Both the position numbers and the translations under genes were made by a program. From contig NC_012995.1 of the NCBI RefSeq assembly GCF_000026365.1, positions 808,501-872,500 of the forward strand: a stretch of DNA of 64,000 bases, in the 5' to 3' direction. Every line of letters begins with the position of its first letter. Position 1 is the stretch's first letter. Shown here piece after piece: positions 8,536 through 17,235 of this stretch. The notes beneath the pieces are model-generated. The model searched no databases, was not told the DNA's origin, and saw only the letters and a list, made by a program, of their open reading frames with translations. This DNA is from Zygosaccharomyces rouxii. Lineage: Eukaryota > Ascomycota > Saccharomycetes > Saccharomycetales > Saccharomycetaceae.

Positions 8536-9984
8536 CTAAAAGAATGTCAGTGATACACCTAACGACAATCCAGGTTTAGATAAGTCTTGAGGTCTAGAGG
8601 TCAATGGATGAGCATACGTTAGATCTAATAAGGCCTGTGGAGTCTTGTAAACCAGACTTAAACCTGTAGCTGCAGCATATGAGTTAAAAATGGTTTTGTA
8701 ATCAGAGGAAGCGTTACCCAAATTGAAAAAATACTGCAGTCTTAGGGGAGATTTCGTTGGTGTGTTTATCAATTTGTGAGAGATGCTTAGTCCCAATTTG
8801 TAGAAGAAATTTTGACCACCAGTACCAACACCATTCAGATGGAATCCTTTCAAGGAATTGAGGCCACCTAGTTGAAATCTGTCAAGTGGATGCACCGTTT
8901 GAGCTTCAGATCCCAATGGGTAAATACCACCACCTTGTAACTGGAAAGATCTCGTAATCTTGTCTTTCCAATGGGATGCATGGTGTTCCAAATGGAATGC
9001 TGTTTTGTTAAAATTGTTATCATGATTTAATTGCTTGGAGGAGCCCTGTGACTGTGAGATAACGTATTCGTTGTTGAGCTGGAATTGGCATCCAGAGAGA
9101 GGGAAATTACCAATAAATCTCCTCGTATCATGGGTAAAAGATGTCACAAAACTAGTCTTATCAAATGGACCTTTGAAAGGAGCATATAGTTCGGATGCAG
9201 TTGGTTTAAATTCGTTCAAATTTCTACGAACCACAGATACACCAGTGTACAGCAGGGGAACAGATTTTGAAATGTTACAGATCCAGCGTTTTTGGAAACC
9301 TGCACCTACAGCATACTGTTGCTGGACATGTTCATCTTCAGGAGCCACGAATGGTTTCGAACATAAAGATCTCTGAATACCTTCTGCCTCTACTATTGCC
9401 CTCACAGAGGGTACTTTAACTAGGGGCAAGGAAAAACTAAATCTAGCATCCTTACCGTCCCATTGGCTTGTAACAGGATTCCAATTGAAGCCCAAACGTA
9501 GATTCTCTGCATCTGCTTGTCCCAAAAGGTTTTTCCAAGTCTTAGAACCCGCCAATGAAATATTGTCATCAGAAAGTGTAGTAGTACCAGATATAGTGTT
9601 GTAGTCGGGACGTTTTAACAAAACCTTTGCCTGTGTTGATAAAGGAGTCTCTATACCATAAGATTCAGAAATCTCCTTATTCAACTGGCTTAAGGATGTA
9701 GTATCAGGGTCTTTATCCAAAGTAATATTGACATCTGAAAAGAGCCCTGTAAACAAAAGTTTCTTTCTGATGTCCTCAAAAATATTAATACTGTTTTCCA
9801 CACTTTGTAGAGGTTGATTCAGAGCTTCACCAAAGATAGCTCTGCAAAGGGAGTCAGAAAGGGGACTAGACCCGTTATCACCATCTAGAACAATCTTGGA
9901 AATGTAAAGCGGTTTTGTTTCATTGTCGTGCAGATTTATATGCTCATGAGCAGTGTGGATCAATTCAGCTTCAGCTTCCGCCAT
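8536..9984 (-). CDS. SAM50: SAM50-like mitochondrial outer-membrane beta-barrel assembly protein
   Basis: The protein has 482 residues, matching S. cerevisiae Sam50 (484). An N-terminal POTRA-like domain (~27-95, including LLFTGLFSDVNITLD) is followed by an Omp85-type 16-strand barrel. Barrel signs are DRFQLGGLNSLKGFHLNGVG (the conserved loop-6 region, with RGF replaced by KGF) and a C-terminal beta-signal, LSLGVSLTFF, ending in Phe. There is no N-terminal presequence, as expected for an outer-membrane protein. Sam50 inserts beta-barrels such as Tom40 and porin. S. cerevisiae SAM50 is YNL026W, far from XRS2, so the location here is not syntenic; a rearrangement or a second paralog is possible. 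PAC/RRPE boxes lie about 100 bases upstream. Confidence 0.87.
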   Translation of the reverse strand: MAEAEAELIHTAHEHINLHDNETKPLYISKIVLDGDNGSSPLSDSLCRAIFGEALNQPLQSVENSINIFEDIRKKLLFTGLFSDVNITLDKDPDTTSLSQLNKEISESYGIETPLSTQAKVLLKRPDYNTISGTTTLSDDNISLAGSKTWKNLLGQADAENLRLGFNWNPVTSQWDGKDARFSFSLPLVKVPSVRAIVEAEGIQRSLCSKPFVAPEDEHVQQQYAVGAGFQKRWICNISKSVPLLYTGVSVVRRNLNEFKPTASELYAPFKGPFDKTSFVTSFTHDTRRFIGNFPLSGCQFQLNNEYVISQSQGSSKQLNHDNNFNKTAFHLEHHASHWKDKITRSFQLQGGGIYPLGSEAQTVHPLDRFQLGGLNSLKGFHLNGVGTGGQNFFYKLGLSISHKLINTPTKSPLRLQYFFNLGNASSDYKTIFNSYAAATGLSLVYKTPQALLDLTYAHPLTSRPQDLSKPGLSLGVSLTFF

Positions 9985-10083
9985 ATTATTAGCCTCGAAT
10001 CTCCTTTAGCTTCTCTATAATTTAAGTTATTATTATTATTACAGTATTTTGATGGTGCATCTATATGTTAATATTTCATGCAA

Positions 10084-10102
10084 GCGATGAGCTGAAAAAT
10101 TC
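10084..10102 (+). promoter_or_regulatory. Overlapping PAC and RRPE boxes upstream of SAM50
   Basis: GCGATGAGCTGAA (10084-10096) matches the 13-base PAC consensus GCGATGAGMTGAR completely. Its last bases start TGAAAAATTC (10093-10102), an RRPE with one mismatch. The pair is 100-118 bases upstream of the SAM50 ATG and just beyond the 3' end of DXO1. Confidence 0.75.
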
Positions 10103-10171
10103 TAAAAAGGCCTTAATGATTGGCTAATAAGAGAGAATTAGAACGATAATATCAAAGTTGATTCAGACTAT

Positions 10172-11293
10172 TTAACGAATTGGTAATTCCACATGAGCAG
10201 GAACATGTTTCAATTTTTCTAACTGGATTTTATGGGATTCGTCAATGGTCAATTTAAAGCATTGAGGTGATGAACGGTCAACGTTCTCACCGACGAGTTT
10301 ACATATGGATCTAATGCAGTGTTGACACCATTGAACAGCCAAATCTGCATTATAATTGAACCTTTTCGGCGATTTTGGTAAATTTCTGTCGTTAATCTTT
10401 CGGTAAAGTTCTTTGTTCGTAAAATACTGAAGGTCTTGTAATAAACCCATGTGTGTGTTTCTAACGCCAATTAATAGATCACATCTCGGCGATATTGCTA
10501 GCTGAATCCAAGTCTTCAGTAATTTTTCCCTATGATAGGCGTTGTGCATATTGAGGGGTGCATAACACTTTAGTTCGGTGAACGTTTCTGTCAACTCGTT
10601 GTAGGAATCTAGTTCACATCTCAACACTAATGAAATGTTGGCATCTAATTCAGCCTCTATTATGGCAAAGAATGGATCGTCTTCTACCCGTGGACCCCGT
10701 GTCAATAGATCTTCCAATGCATATCCAGAATGGAGGATTTTCTTAGTCATAGTAGTATTGCGAGATGTATGTTGATGTGATTTCTTGTCATTCTCTACCT
10801 GTGAAAGTACAATTTTACCATCCCCCAGATGAGTACATAATATGGAATACTTTGATTGTTGAAACAATTGCATGGTCAGTTCTACCAAGTAGTGTCTTGG
10901 GGATATGACGACAAAGGGACTGCGTTGTGAATACGAAGTATGATTATCATTTTCCCATTTATTTATCCATTGGTAACAGCCTCTTGAACTATCTAGTATT
11001 TCCGGCGACAGCGGTAAAAAGTCCTCCCATCCTTGATACAGATCTGAGCCTAGAAAGTCTCGCTTGTTACTGCATGATCGATCATGGGATAATTTATTAC
11101 CAGGACTCTTCAATCCAATGGAATCAGATATGGAATCGTGCAATTGACCTCCATAGTAATATGATGCCTCTTTATACTTTGTAAAAAGGTTTCTGGGCTC
11201 TGAGGGGAACCTAAAGGCGCTAGAATGTTGGAATTGATTGAAAGGAACGCTTGGCAATTGAGCACGGTTTCTAGAACACTTGGAATGGCTCAT
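10172..11293 (-). CDS. DXO1: DXO1, RNA decapping and 5'-3' exonuclease
   Basis: The protein has 373 residues (S. cerevisiae Dxo1, YDR370C, 442). It is a DXO/RAI1-fold nuclease. Metal-binding motifs visible are Glu in IIEAELDANISLVLRCELD (EhD motif, ~210-228) and TELKCYAPLNMHN (ElK motif, ~237-249). The substrate-facing segment LLKTWIQLAISPRCDLLIGV and C-terminal WCQHCIRSICKLVGEN also align with Dxo1 as I remember it. Dxo1 removes incomplete caps and has been linked to 25S rRNA 5'-end processing. A PAC/RRPE module in its promoter agrees with an rRNA role. Confidence 0.93.
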   Translation of the reverse strand: MSHSKCSRNRAQLPSVPFNQFQHSSAFRFPSEPRNLFTKYKEASYYYGGQLHDSISDSIGLKSPGNKLSHDRSCSNKRDFLGSDLYQGWEDFLPLSPEILDSSRGCYQWINKWENDNHTSYSQRSPFVVISPRHYLVELTMQLFQQSKYSILCTHLGDGKIVLSQVENDKKSHQHTSRNTTMTKKILHSGYALEDLLTRGPRVEDDPFFAIIEAELDANISLVLRCELDSYNELTETFTELKCYAPLNMHNAYHREKLLKTWIQLAISPRCDLLIGVRNTHMGLLQDLQYFTNKELYRKINDRNLPKSPKRFNYNADLAVQWCQHCIRSICKLVGENVDRSSPQCFKLTIDESHKIQLEKLKHVPAHVELPIR

Positions 11294-11327
11294 TATTCAT
11301 CAATTTTTGCACCTCATCTTGCATTGT

Positions 11328-11391
11328 GCGATGACTTCTCGAATTTTTCACTTTGTAATAAAGGTGAAAAATTTCAATAGCATCTCATCGC
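11328..11391. promoter_or_regulatory. Inverted double PAC/RRPE module of DXO1
   Basis: In order: GCGATGA (11328-11334), GAATTTTTCA (reverse RRPE, 11341-11350), TGAAAAATTT (forward RRPE, 11365-11374) and CTCATCGC (reverse PAC, 11384-11391). The arrangement is symmetric about 11358. It starts 35 bases upstream of the DXO1 ATG. Confidence 0.8.
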
Positions 11392-11707
11392 ACCTTTAGA
11401 CGACTACAAGAGCTTTAAAAGTAACATAAAATTCAACTAGCTAGTTGTAGTTCTTCATAACGACCCTTGCATTACGATGAACATGGTACCCATCGTTAAA
11501 TTCATCCCACGCAGTACTCTACTGCTCTGTCCGCTTTTTCTCATAGGTTCTGATCTACTAGCGACTAGTCGTAGAGAAAGAACAAGCATAACCCCCAAAC
11601 GTAGGGTTCATGAATAAATCGATGGACCTGTATTACAAAGGATGTGTTGCGGTTAGTTGAGATGCTGGTCATCTACTATTACCACTGCTATCACCGCTAC
11701 ATCACTC

Positions 11708-11804
11708 CACGTGATGGTTGGTTAGTCGTTTGTATATAAAGAGCACGATACATTTAACACTTTGTAAATAAGTAATTCCCTTTAAAATGAGTACCTTATA
11801 TTGA
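11708..11804 (+). promoter_or_regulatory. Cbf1-type site, TATA box and small uORF of the YCII gene
   Basis: CACGTGAT (11708-11715) is a reverse-oriented Cbf1-type RTCACRTG site. TATATAAA (11733-11740) is a TATA box. A five-codon upstream reading frame (MSTLY, 11787-11804) ends 13 bases before the main ATG. If transcription starts upstream of 11787, the uORF would reduce or regulate translation. Confidence 0.55.
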
Positions 11805-11817
11805 AAACAGCATTAAA

Positions 11818-12135
11818 ATGGTTGAATGGGTTGTAATTGCTTTTGATAAAGCTGACAGATCAGCATACAGAAGTGAACATTTAGCAGGAATCCCACCACA
11901 GGTCGAGTCAGGCAAGCTTGTCTGTGCTGGTGCCATATATAACGAACCAAAGGCTCCTGGTGAACCAAGAACTTTTGCAGGTTCTCACTTGCAGGTTGTC
12001 GCTGATACCAAGGAGGAGGCAATTGAAATTGTCAAATCTGACATTTTCGCCAAGGAGGGCGTTTGGGATCTAGACAACCTTATCGTCTATCAATTTGGTT
12101 GTGCAATTCGCCAGCCTGTTAACAAATTGAAATAA
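11818..12135 (+). CDS. YCII-domain small protein
   Basis: The protein has 105 residues with no signal peptide or membrane segment. It begins MVEWVVIAFDKADRSAYR and contains AGAIYNEPKAPGEPRTFAGS and a central acidic helix (ADTKEEAIEIVKSDIFAKEG). This pattern (an N-terminal strand, H/D-containing turn, a G-rich central hairpin and an alternating helix) is that of the YCII family dimeric alpha/beta barrel, a fold related to ferredoxin-like monooxygenases. Catalytic role is unknown in fungi. I recall no S. cerevisiae ortholog; the gene lies between DXO1 and PFY1, which are not interrupted by such a gene there. Gain in this lineage or loss in Saccharomyces are both possible. The 3' end faces PFY1. 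Confidence 0.8.
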   Translation: MVEWVVIAFDKADRSAYRSEHLAGIPPQVESGKLVCAGAIYNEPKAPGEPRTFAGSHLQVVADTKEEAIEIVKSDIFAKEGVWDLDNLIVYQFGCAIRQPVNKLK

Positions 12136-12223
12136 TCTTATAATTTTTTTAAGTAGTAGAATATTTAGATATATATATGAGTATATCCAAATATCTGCCT
12201 TTCGTTCTTCTCGTACTTCTCAT

Positions 12224-12684
12224 TCAGTATTGAGCACCAATCAAGTAATCAGCCAACTGTTCCACAATCTTGGTGGCTTCACCAGCTTGCACACTTGGTG
12301 GGTAATGAGCTAAGATAATAGTTTGCTTGGTACGAACGCAACACATACCTTCAGCATCATGTCTTGCATAGATAGAACGATCATCAGCTCTCAAAAGCAT
12401 GAATTTTTGGCCTTGTACGAATAAACCTGTACTTTGCAAACCTGATGGTTCGTCGAAACCTGCGGCAATCTTACCAATTTCTTGTGGTGCAAATGTTAAC
12501 CCACCAGATGAGGCCCACAAGGAATCGCCGGCTCTTGAGTAGATAGCGGCCTTGTCTATTTTGCCTGTGCCCAATAGGTTTTCGGTGTAAGCTTTAACGT
12601 GTTAGTACAGGAAGGGGAAGGGAAGAAGAGGGACGAGTTCAAAGTCATTTCGCAAATTCAGTCTCACATACCTTGCCAAGACAT
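12224..12684 (-). CDS. PFY1: PFY1, profilin (two exons)
   Basis: The gene is spliced: exon 1 is 12684-12672 (MSWQ plus one base), the intron 12671-12592 and exon 2 12591-12224. The joined protein has 126 residues, identical in length to S. cerevisiae Pfy1 (YOR122C), which has an intron at the same place. Conserved profilin segments include [51 protein letters not shown] and the C-terminal actin/polyproline-binding helix [15 protein letters not shown]. Profilin binds actin monomers, formin proline tracts and PIP2 to drive actin cable growth at the bud. It is convergent with the YCII gene; LEO1 follows upstream in the same order as in S. cerevisiae. Confidence 0.97.
12592..12671 (-). other. PFY1 intron (80 nt)
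   Basis: On the minus strand the donor is GTATGT (12671-12666), the branch point a perfect TACTAAC (12607-12601) and the acceptor AAAG (ending at 12592), only eight bases after the branch point. The intron splits the Ala5 codon G|CT. It is much shorter than the S. cerevisiae PFY1 intron. Confidence 0.93.
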
Positions 12685-12987
12685 TCTAAATTGTATTGAT
12701 GCTATAGGGGGTGGTTGCTTCAACTCACAACAGATACGAATGTAGGGTCTTTATTATAACGTAGTTAGATCATTCGTTTGAGATCTAAGCATGTTGTATA
12801 TATATATATCATGCGCGTATGGGCGGGTAACAAGAGGTTGGTAACAGGTGGGCGTTAGAATATAAGAATACAAGTATTACATTAATTTTTAATCTAGAAT
12901 GATTTTCTCGAATATTAGGGTTATATTATCGTTTTCTCCAGGTTCAAATTTAGTATACAATGTCCCTTAATACTACAAGTATATGGT
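12685..12987. promoter_or_regulatory. PFY1 promoter with Reb1 site
   Basis: This spacer of 303 bases holds CGGGTAA (12824-12830), an exact Reb1 core (TTACCCG reversed), about 140 bases upstream of the PFY1 ATG, and a (TA) run at about 12797-12809. S. cerevisiae PFY1 is known to depend on a Reb1 site for constitutive expression, so the site appears conserved. The LEO1 3' end occupies the right side. Confidence 0.75.
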
Positions 12988-14259
12988 TTACTCGTCCTCC
13001 TCATCGTCAATGACAGCTACTCTACGTCTCTTGCGTTCTTCGTAATTATTGGCACCTTCACGTTTCAATCTACGTAACCTTTCGGCACCCTCGTCACTAA
13101 CATTACCTTCATCTTCCTCTTCTTCCTCTTCGCCTTCTTCTCCAGATCCACTTGCATATTCCTCCTCATCATCATCGTCCACAAGGAAATCGTCTTGTTC
13201 GTATTCGTTACGACGGATATTACCCATTGGTTCAGCTTCTGCAGAGATGGCTGCACGTCTGTCAGGATCACCACTGGCTTCCCTAGACTCCATCTCTTTC
13301 ACTTGACGCCGCCTTCTTTCACGAACCACCTGTTGCTGTTTCTTCTCCAATTCACCTCTTTCTAATTCAGGATCTTTTTGCACAATATAAGTACCAGGAC
13401 CTGCCGCTTGCTTATGATCCCTACGCATGACGGCCTTGGTTAATTTTTGATGCATACGTGAACTCGTCGATGTGGGGATAAACATTAGTGTCTTTGTCAC
13501 TTCACCGCCCTCATAACATTGCATTAATTCTTGCTGATCATGGGATACAGCGAAAAAGGTGTTATCGGTATCGTTGGACAGAATATCCGTATATTCATCA
13601 CCAAGTTTCAACGAAAATGTTCCATCAGACCATTGTACAATTTGCGCATTTGATTCTTTGAAAACCTGTTGATTAGCATCTCTACTATATCTCCAACGTA
13701 CAGTATTTTCATCAATAAGTCTGTCACCTAATTGGTCCTCTTTGCTTGCCTTATTACCGAGCCTTTCCTTGACACTCGCTTCAAAACTTGGTGGATCAAA
13801 TGGCACTGGATCGATAGTTAAAAATTCTGGAATCTTGGCATAGTACAGCACGGGTTTATCAGTTCCCTGAGTTGCTCTATATGGTACGATATGTCTCACG
13901 AGCTCCACATCCTCTTCTCTAAACTCTTGTGCTTCTTCTTCATCACTTACACGATCCACATCTTCACCATAGAACTTTCTAGTATACATGGCATGCTCTT
14001 CAGCTTCCTCGTCATCCATCTCCTGTCTGTGACGCAATGTGACTTCTCCTTCGTCATTCTCATCTTCACTTCCCTTTCTCTTCTCGTCTTCTTCATCCTC
14101 TCCTTCATCTTCACCAAATAGATCTTCCATCTCGTCTTGAGACCCACTCTTTTCATCTCCAGATGGCTCTTGTTTGGTCTCATTTGATAGCTCTTTTTCT
14201 GCAGAGGAATCCTGTACAGGTGCCGTAGCCTCTGGGGCTTGCTCCTGAGGATCAGACAT
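12988..14259 (-). CDS. LEO1: LEO1, Paf1 complex subunit
   Basis: The protein has 423 residues (S. cerevisiae 464, YOR123C). The N-terminal ~120 residues are highly acidic (EDLFGEDEGEDEEDEKRKG). The Leo1 core spans about 125-300, with VELVRHIVPYRATQ, YYAKIPEFLTIDPVPFDPPS, NTVRWRYSRDANQQ, ESNAQIVQWSDGTFSLKLG and MHQKLTKAVMRRDHKQA. The C-terminal tail is mixed charge and very acidic, ending RRRVAVIDDEEDE. Leo1 is a subunit of the Paf1 complex that travels with RNA polymerase II and supports histone H2B ubiquitination and H3 methylation. It is divergent from CTS2. Confidence 0.95.
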   Translation of the reverse strand: MSDPQEQAPEATAPVQDSSAEKELSNETKQEPSGDEKSGSQDEMEDLFGEDEGEDEEDEKRKGSEDENDEGEVTLRHRQEMDDEEAEEHAMYTRKFYGEDVDRVSDEEEAQEFREEDVELVRHIVPYRATQGTDKPVLYYAKIPEFLTIDPVPFDPPSFEASVKERLGNKASKEDQLGDRLIDENTVRWRYSRDANQQVFKESNAQIVQWSDGTFSLKLGDEYTDILSNDTDNTFFAVSHDQQELMQCYEGGEVTKTLMFIPTSTSSRMHQKLTKAVMRRDHKQAAGPGTYIVQKDPELERGELEKKQQQVVRERRRRQVKEMESREASGDPDRRAAISAEAEPMGNIRRNEYEQDDFLVDDDDEEEYASGSGEEGEEEEEEDEGNVSDEGAERLRRLKREGANNYEERKRRRVAVIDDEEDE

Positions 14260-14509
14260 GATTCAATTGTCTCTTTTCTGCTTCTTTTCCCTCTTGTAAT
14301 GTGGTCAAAGTTGCATGTACTTTCCTCCATTTTTTTTGTCAACACGAGACCTTAACAAGCTCATCTTCACACTATAAACAGAGGCTGAAAGAACACAAAT
14401 TTGACAACTTTGTGGATCCTCTCCATTGAACTCAATGCATCCAAATTTTGCTGGTATAAAATTCAATTAGTGTCGATTAAGTCTAAAGCTTACTTTTGGC
14501 TCCTTTTTT

Positions 14510-14557
14510 ATGCCCTTAAAAAAGGTTTATGCATTGGCACAATCAGCCTTGGTTTAA
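14510..14557 (+). other. uORF overlapping the CTS2 start codon
   Basis: An ATG at 14510 opens a 15-codon frame (MPLKKVYALAQSALV) that passes over the CTS2 ATG (14529) in another frame and stops at 14555-14557. If the transcript includes 14510, ribosomes would have to leak past it. Real use is untested. Confidence 0.4.
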
Positions 14558-16088
14558 TCATTCAATTATCTTAGCCTTTATCATTGCTAGTATTGTCATA
14601 GAAATGTGTTTCTATAGGAAAATTTTCAAATCCTCTGCTGAACACGATGTTTTAGATCATGTTCATGAAGTTGGTGATGGTTCTCTACAGCAGTTTAAGG
14701 ATCATCATACTGTAATTGGTGATGAAGGTTATACTTCGGGCCTTTACTATTCAGATTGGTCACCGTATCCACCTAGGAAGCATTTTCCTCATGATATCGA
14801 TTTTTCCAAGGTCTCTCATATTTACTACGCTTTCTTCTTAATCGATGGACATACGGGTGAATTGAAATCGAGTGATGAGTGGTCAGACTTCCAAATGGAT
14901 CTGTACAAACCATTGGCGGTGAAGTTGAATCAATTGCAACTGAAAAATGATGATGTACATGCCTCCATGGGAGTTTTACCCAAAGGTTGTGTTGGGGAAT
15001 TGTTCTATTTAAGACATACTGGTATCTTGGATAGAGACAAAGGTCGTCATTTTAAAGTTATGATGGCTGTTGGTGGGTGGTCCAATAGAGATCAATGGCC
15101 TAAGATGGTAAGGGATCCTCGTAGGGTAGAAAACTTTATCAATTCATGTGTTGAAACTATGTTTAAATATGGATTTGATGGTATTGATTTAGATTGGGAG
15201 TTCCCACAAAACGATGGGTTTGAACCAAGAATGTATTTGGAATTGGCTCGTAAAATGAGATTGAAGTTTGATGAATTGGAAGAAGTTATCTTCGCTGGTG
15301 AACCTAATCATCCTAAATTTCAATTGTCCATGGCTACGCCTGCGTTTAAAGATAAATTGAATGTCTTACCAATTAAAGAACTGGATCGATACATTGATGT
15401 CTGGAATATGATGACCTATGATTATCATGGTGAGTGGTCTCCTGTGACTGGTTATCATTGTAATCTTTATGATGGTCCTGTCAAAGTCCATTCTCAGTAC
15501 AAGCATGATAGTAGCAGTGATGATGAGGGGTTAGATGCTAACTCTGCTATTTCCGACATGATTAACAGATTTGGGGTTGACTCTAGAAAGATTACCTTGG
15601 GGATGGCAGCTTACGGTAGAGGGTTTACACACGTCAAGGCCAGTAGTAACGATAAAAGGTTTATTGATAAAAGCTTCCATGGTGTTGGCGGTGCCAGTGA
15701 AGGTGAGCCTGGTATGTGGTTATACAACCAATTGCCCATCAAAGGTTCTAAAGAAGAGTATGATCCTGAGTATGTGTCAGGCTTTTGCTTCGATCATAAG
15801 ACGAAGACTTTTGTCGGTTACGATAATGTAGAATCGGTGAAAGTCAAGGCAGATTACGTAAAAGAGATGGGGTTAAGGGGAGGATTTTGGTGGGAATCTT
15901 GTGGTGATAATCACATAGATCCTCAACGTTCTTTACTCAATGCATTTACAGGAAGAATTAAAACGATTGCCAAAAATGAAAATTCTGTGTACCATAAGCC
16001 AGAAGCCCTAAGGTACTATTTGGAAAAATTTGGCCAAGATGAATTTTTATCGCCATTTATTATTAGAATCATTTCTAAATCGCATTGA
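14529..16088 (+). CDS. CTS2: CTS2, family 18 chitinase
   Basis: The protein has 519 residues (S. cerevisiae Cts2, YDR371W, 511). Residues ~10-30 form one hydrophobic segment (SIILAFIIASIVIEMCF) acting as signal anchor or uncleaved signal. The GH18 domain begins at YTSGLYYSDWSPYPPRKHFP (~74) and includes FKVMMAVGGWSN (~175) and the intact catalytic motif FDGIDLDWEFP (~217), where Glu is the proton donor. MTYDYHGEW and GGFWWESCGDN complete the substrate cleft. Cts2 is the sporulation/spore-wall-related chitinase, distinct from secreted Cts1; no Ser/Thr-rich linker or chitin-binding domain is present. A small upstream reading frame overlaps its start. Confidence 0.93.
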   Translation: MHWHNQPWFNHSIILAFIIASIVIEMCFYRKIFKSSAEHDVLDHVHEVGDGSLQQFKDHHTVIGDEGYTSGLYYSDWSPYPPRKHFPHDIDFSKVSHIYYAFFLIDGHTGELKSSDEWSDFQMDLYKPLAVKLNQLQLKNDDVHASMGVLPKGCVGELFYLRHTGILDRDKGRHFKVMMAVGGWSNRDQWPKMVRDPRRVENFINSCVETMFKYGFDGIDLDWEFPQNDGFEPRMYLELARKMRLKFDELEEVIFAGEPNHPKFQLSMATPAFKDKLNVLPIKELDRYIDVWNMMTYDYHGEWSPVTGYHCNLYDGPVKVHSQYKHDSSSDDEGLDANSAISDMINRFGVDSRKITLGMAAYGRGFTHVKASSNDKRFIDKSFHGVGGASEGEPGMWLYNQLPIKGSKEEYDPEYVSGFCFDHKTKTFVGYDNVESVKVKADYVKEMGLRGGFWWESCGDNHIDPQRSLLNAFTGRIKTIAKNENSVYHKPEALRYYLEKFGQDEFLSPFIIRIISKSH

Positions 16089-16236
16089 TATATGACACTA
16101 GTGGTTCTAATTTTTTGATGATGTATCTATGTGTTTAATTTCTTATATACATATGCGAACACCTAACCTACCTACCTGAAAGAAAGAAAAAAAAAAATGT
16201 GAAAAGGCGCTCATAAACAATTGTAATAATGTTAGT

Positions 16237-17235
16237 TTACAACAGCATGTCCATTCTTGAAAACACTTCGAATACACCTGCTAAAACCTCTAATTGTAGG
16301 GTAGATTCTGGATGTTGTTGTAATTCTTGCCCAACTTCTTTGTTTAAATTGATTGAAATACCCGATTCTGTTTGCGTATCTAAATCAAATGGATACTCTG
16401 AAAATTGTTTTAAAATCTCATCTGCTCTACCAATTGCATTGTCTCTTTTTTCATATCCCAAAGAAGTTAATACATTTTCTAATACATTAGCACGATAAGC
16501 TCCACAAATCAATGCAATAGTTCTGATTAACTTAAATGAGACTCTTTCCGAAAAATAATCGTTGTAATTCAACTCCAAGTTACGGGGCACAAGAACAGAC
16601 AGGATACGTCTCTTAATTGCTTCTTTGCAACTAGTGTCTGTAACTGGATGAGTTGCCATATCGAATAAAAAGAAATTCTTCATTTCGGTTCTTAAGACAC
16701 CTTTGTCTACGAGTCCCTTTGCTAGTCTTTCACGAACTTGCTTTAATTGATAGTTGATCTTTAATGGATTCCAAGTTTCACCACTGAGTAGATCAATCCA
16801 ATTGGTGATTGATAATGGTTCATCGCATTTCATTAATTGTAAAGCCTCATCTAATAAAACTTCTCCGGTCTTACTGGAATCAGTAACTTCAATTAACCTT
16901 TCGGATACGTCAAATCTCTTCCTTGCAGAATCGTCTACTACACGAATTTTACCTCTTAAAGCCAATTCGATCACAATACATCCACGTAACGCATAAGAAA
17001 TGTTATCATTCCAAAATGATAGGTACCCTTCTTTATCCCTAAGACCTAATAAAAGGACCTCCTCCATTAAAGTCAATTTGGGTACCTCCACATTATCCGT
17101 CAGCTTAACTTCTTCAGGGTCATATGCTACCTTCTTTGATGAACTGTCTTCTTGCGCCTCTAGCCCACGCGTTGGTTCATTATTGGATCCACTCGAATCC
17201 ACTCTATTCACTCTGCGACGTTGCAAACCTGACAT
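16237..17235 (-). CDS. VPS74: VPS74, GOLPH3 family Golgi adaptor
   Basis: The protein has 332 residues (S. cerevisiae 345, YDR372C). The N-terminus has [14 protein letters not shown], including the basic cluster used for coatomer binding. The GPP34 domain runs from ~50 to the end, with [77 protein letters not shown] and the hydrophobic C-terminal [16 protein letters not shown]. Vps74 binds PI4P and glycosyltransferase tails to keep them in the Golgi and stimulates Sac1. It is the last gene of the first synteny block and is convergent with CTS2. Confidence 0.97.
   Translation of the reverse strand: MSGLQRRRVNRVDSSGSNNEPTRGLEAQEDSSSKKVAYDPEEVKLTDNVEVPKLTLMEEVLLLGLRDKEGYLSFWNDNISYALRGCIVIELALRGKIRVVDDSARKRFDVSERLIEVTDSSKTGEVLLDEALQLMKCDEPLSITNWIDLLSGETWNPLKINYQLKQVRERLAKGLVDKGVLRTEMKNFFLFDMATHPVTDTSCKEAIKRRILSVLVPRNLELNYNDYFSERVSFKLIRTIALICGAYRANVLENVLTSLGYEKRDNAIGRADEILKQFSEYPFDLDTQTESGISINLNKEVGQELQQHPESTLQLEVLAGVFEVFSRMDMLL

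Larger units (their letters stand above)
11294..11817. other. DXO1 - YCII-gene divergent intergenic region
   Basis: This spacer of 524 bases has regulatory modules at each end (11328-11391 for DXO1; 11708-11804 for the YCII gene). The middle 300 bases show no gene or RNA I can support. Confidence 0.7.
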
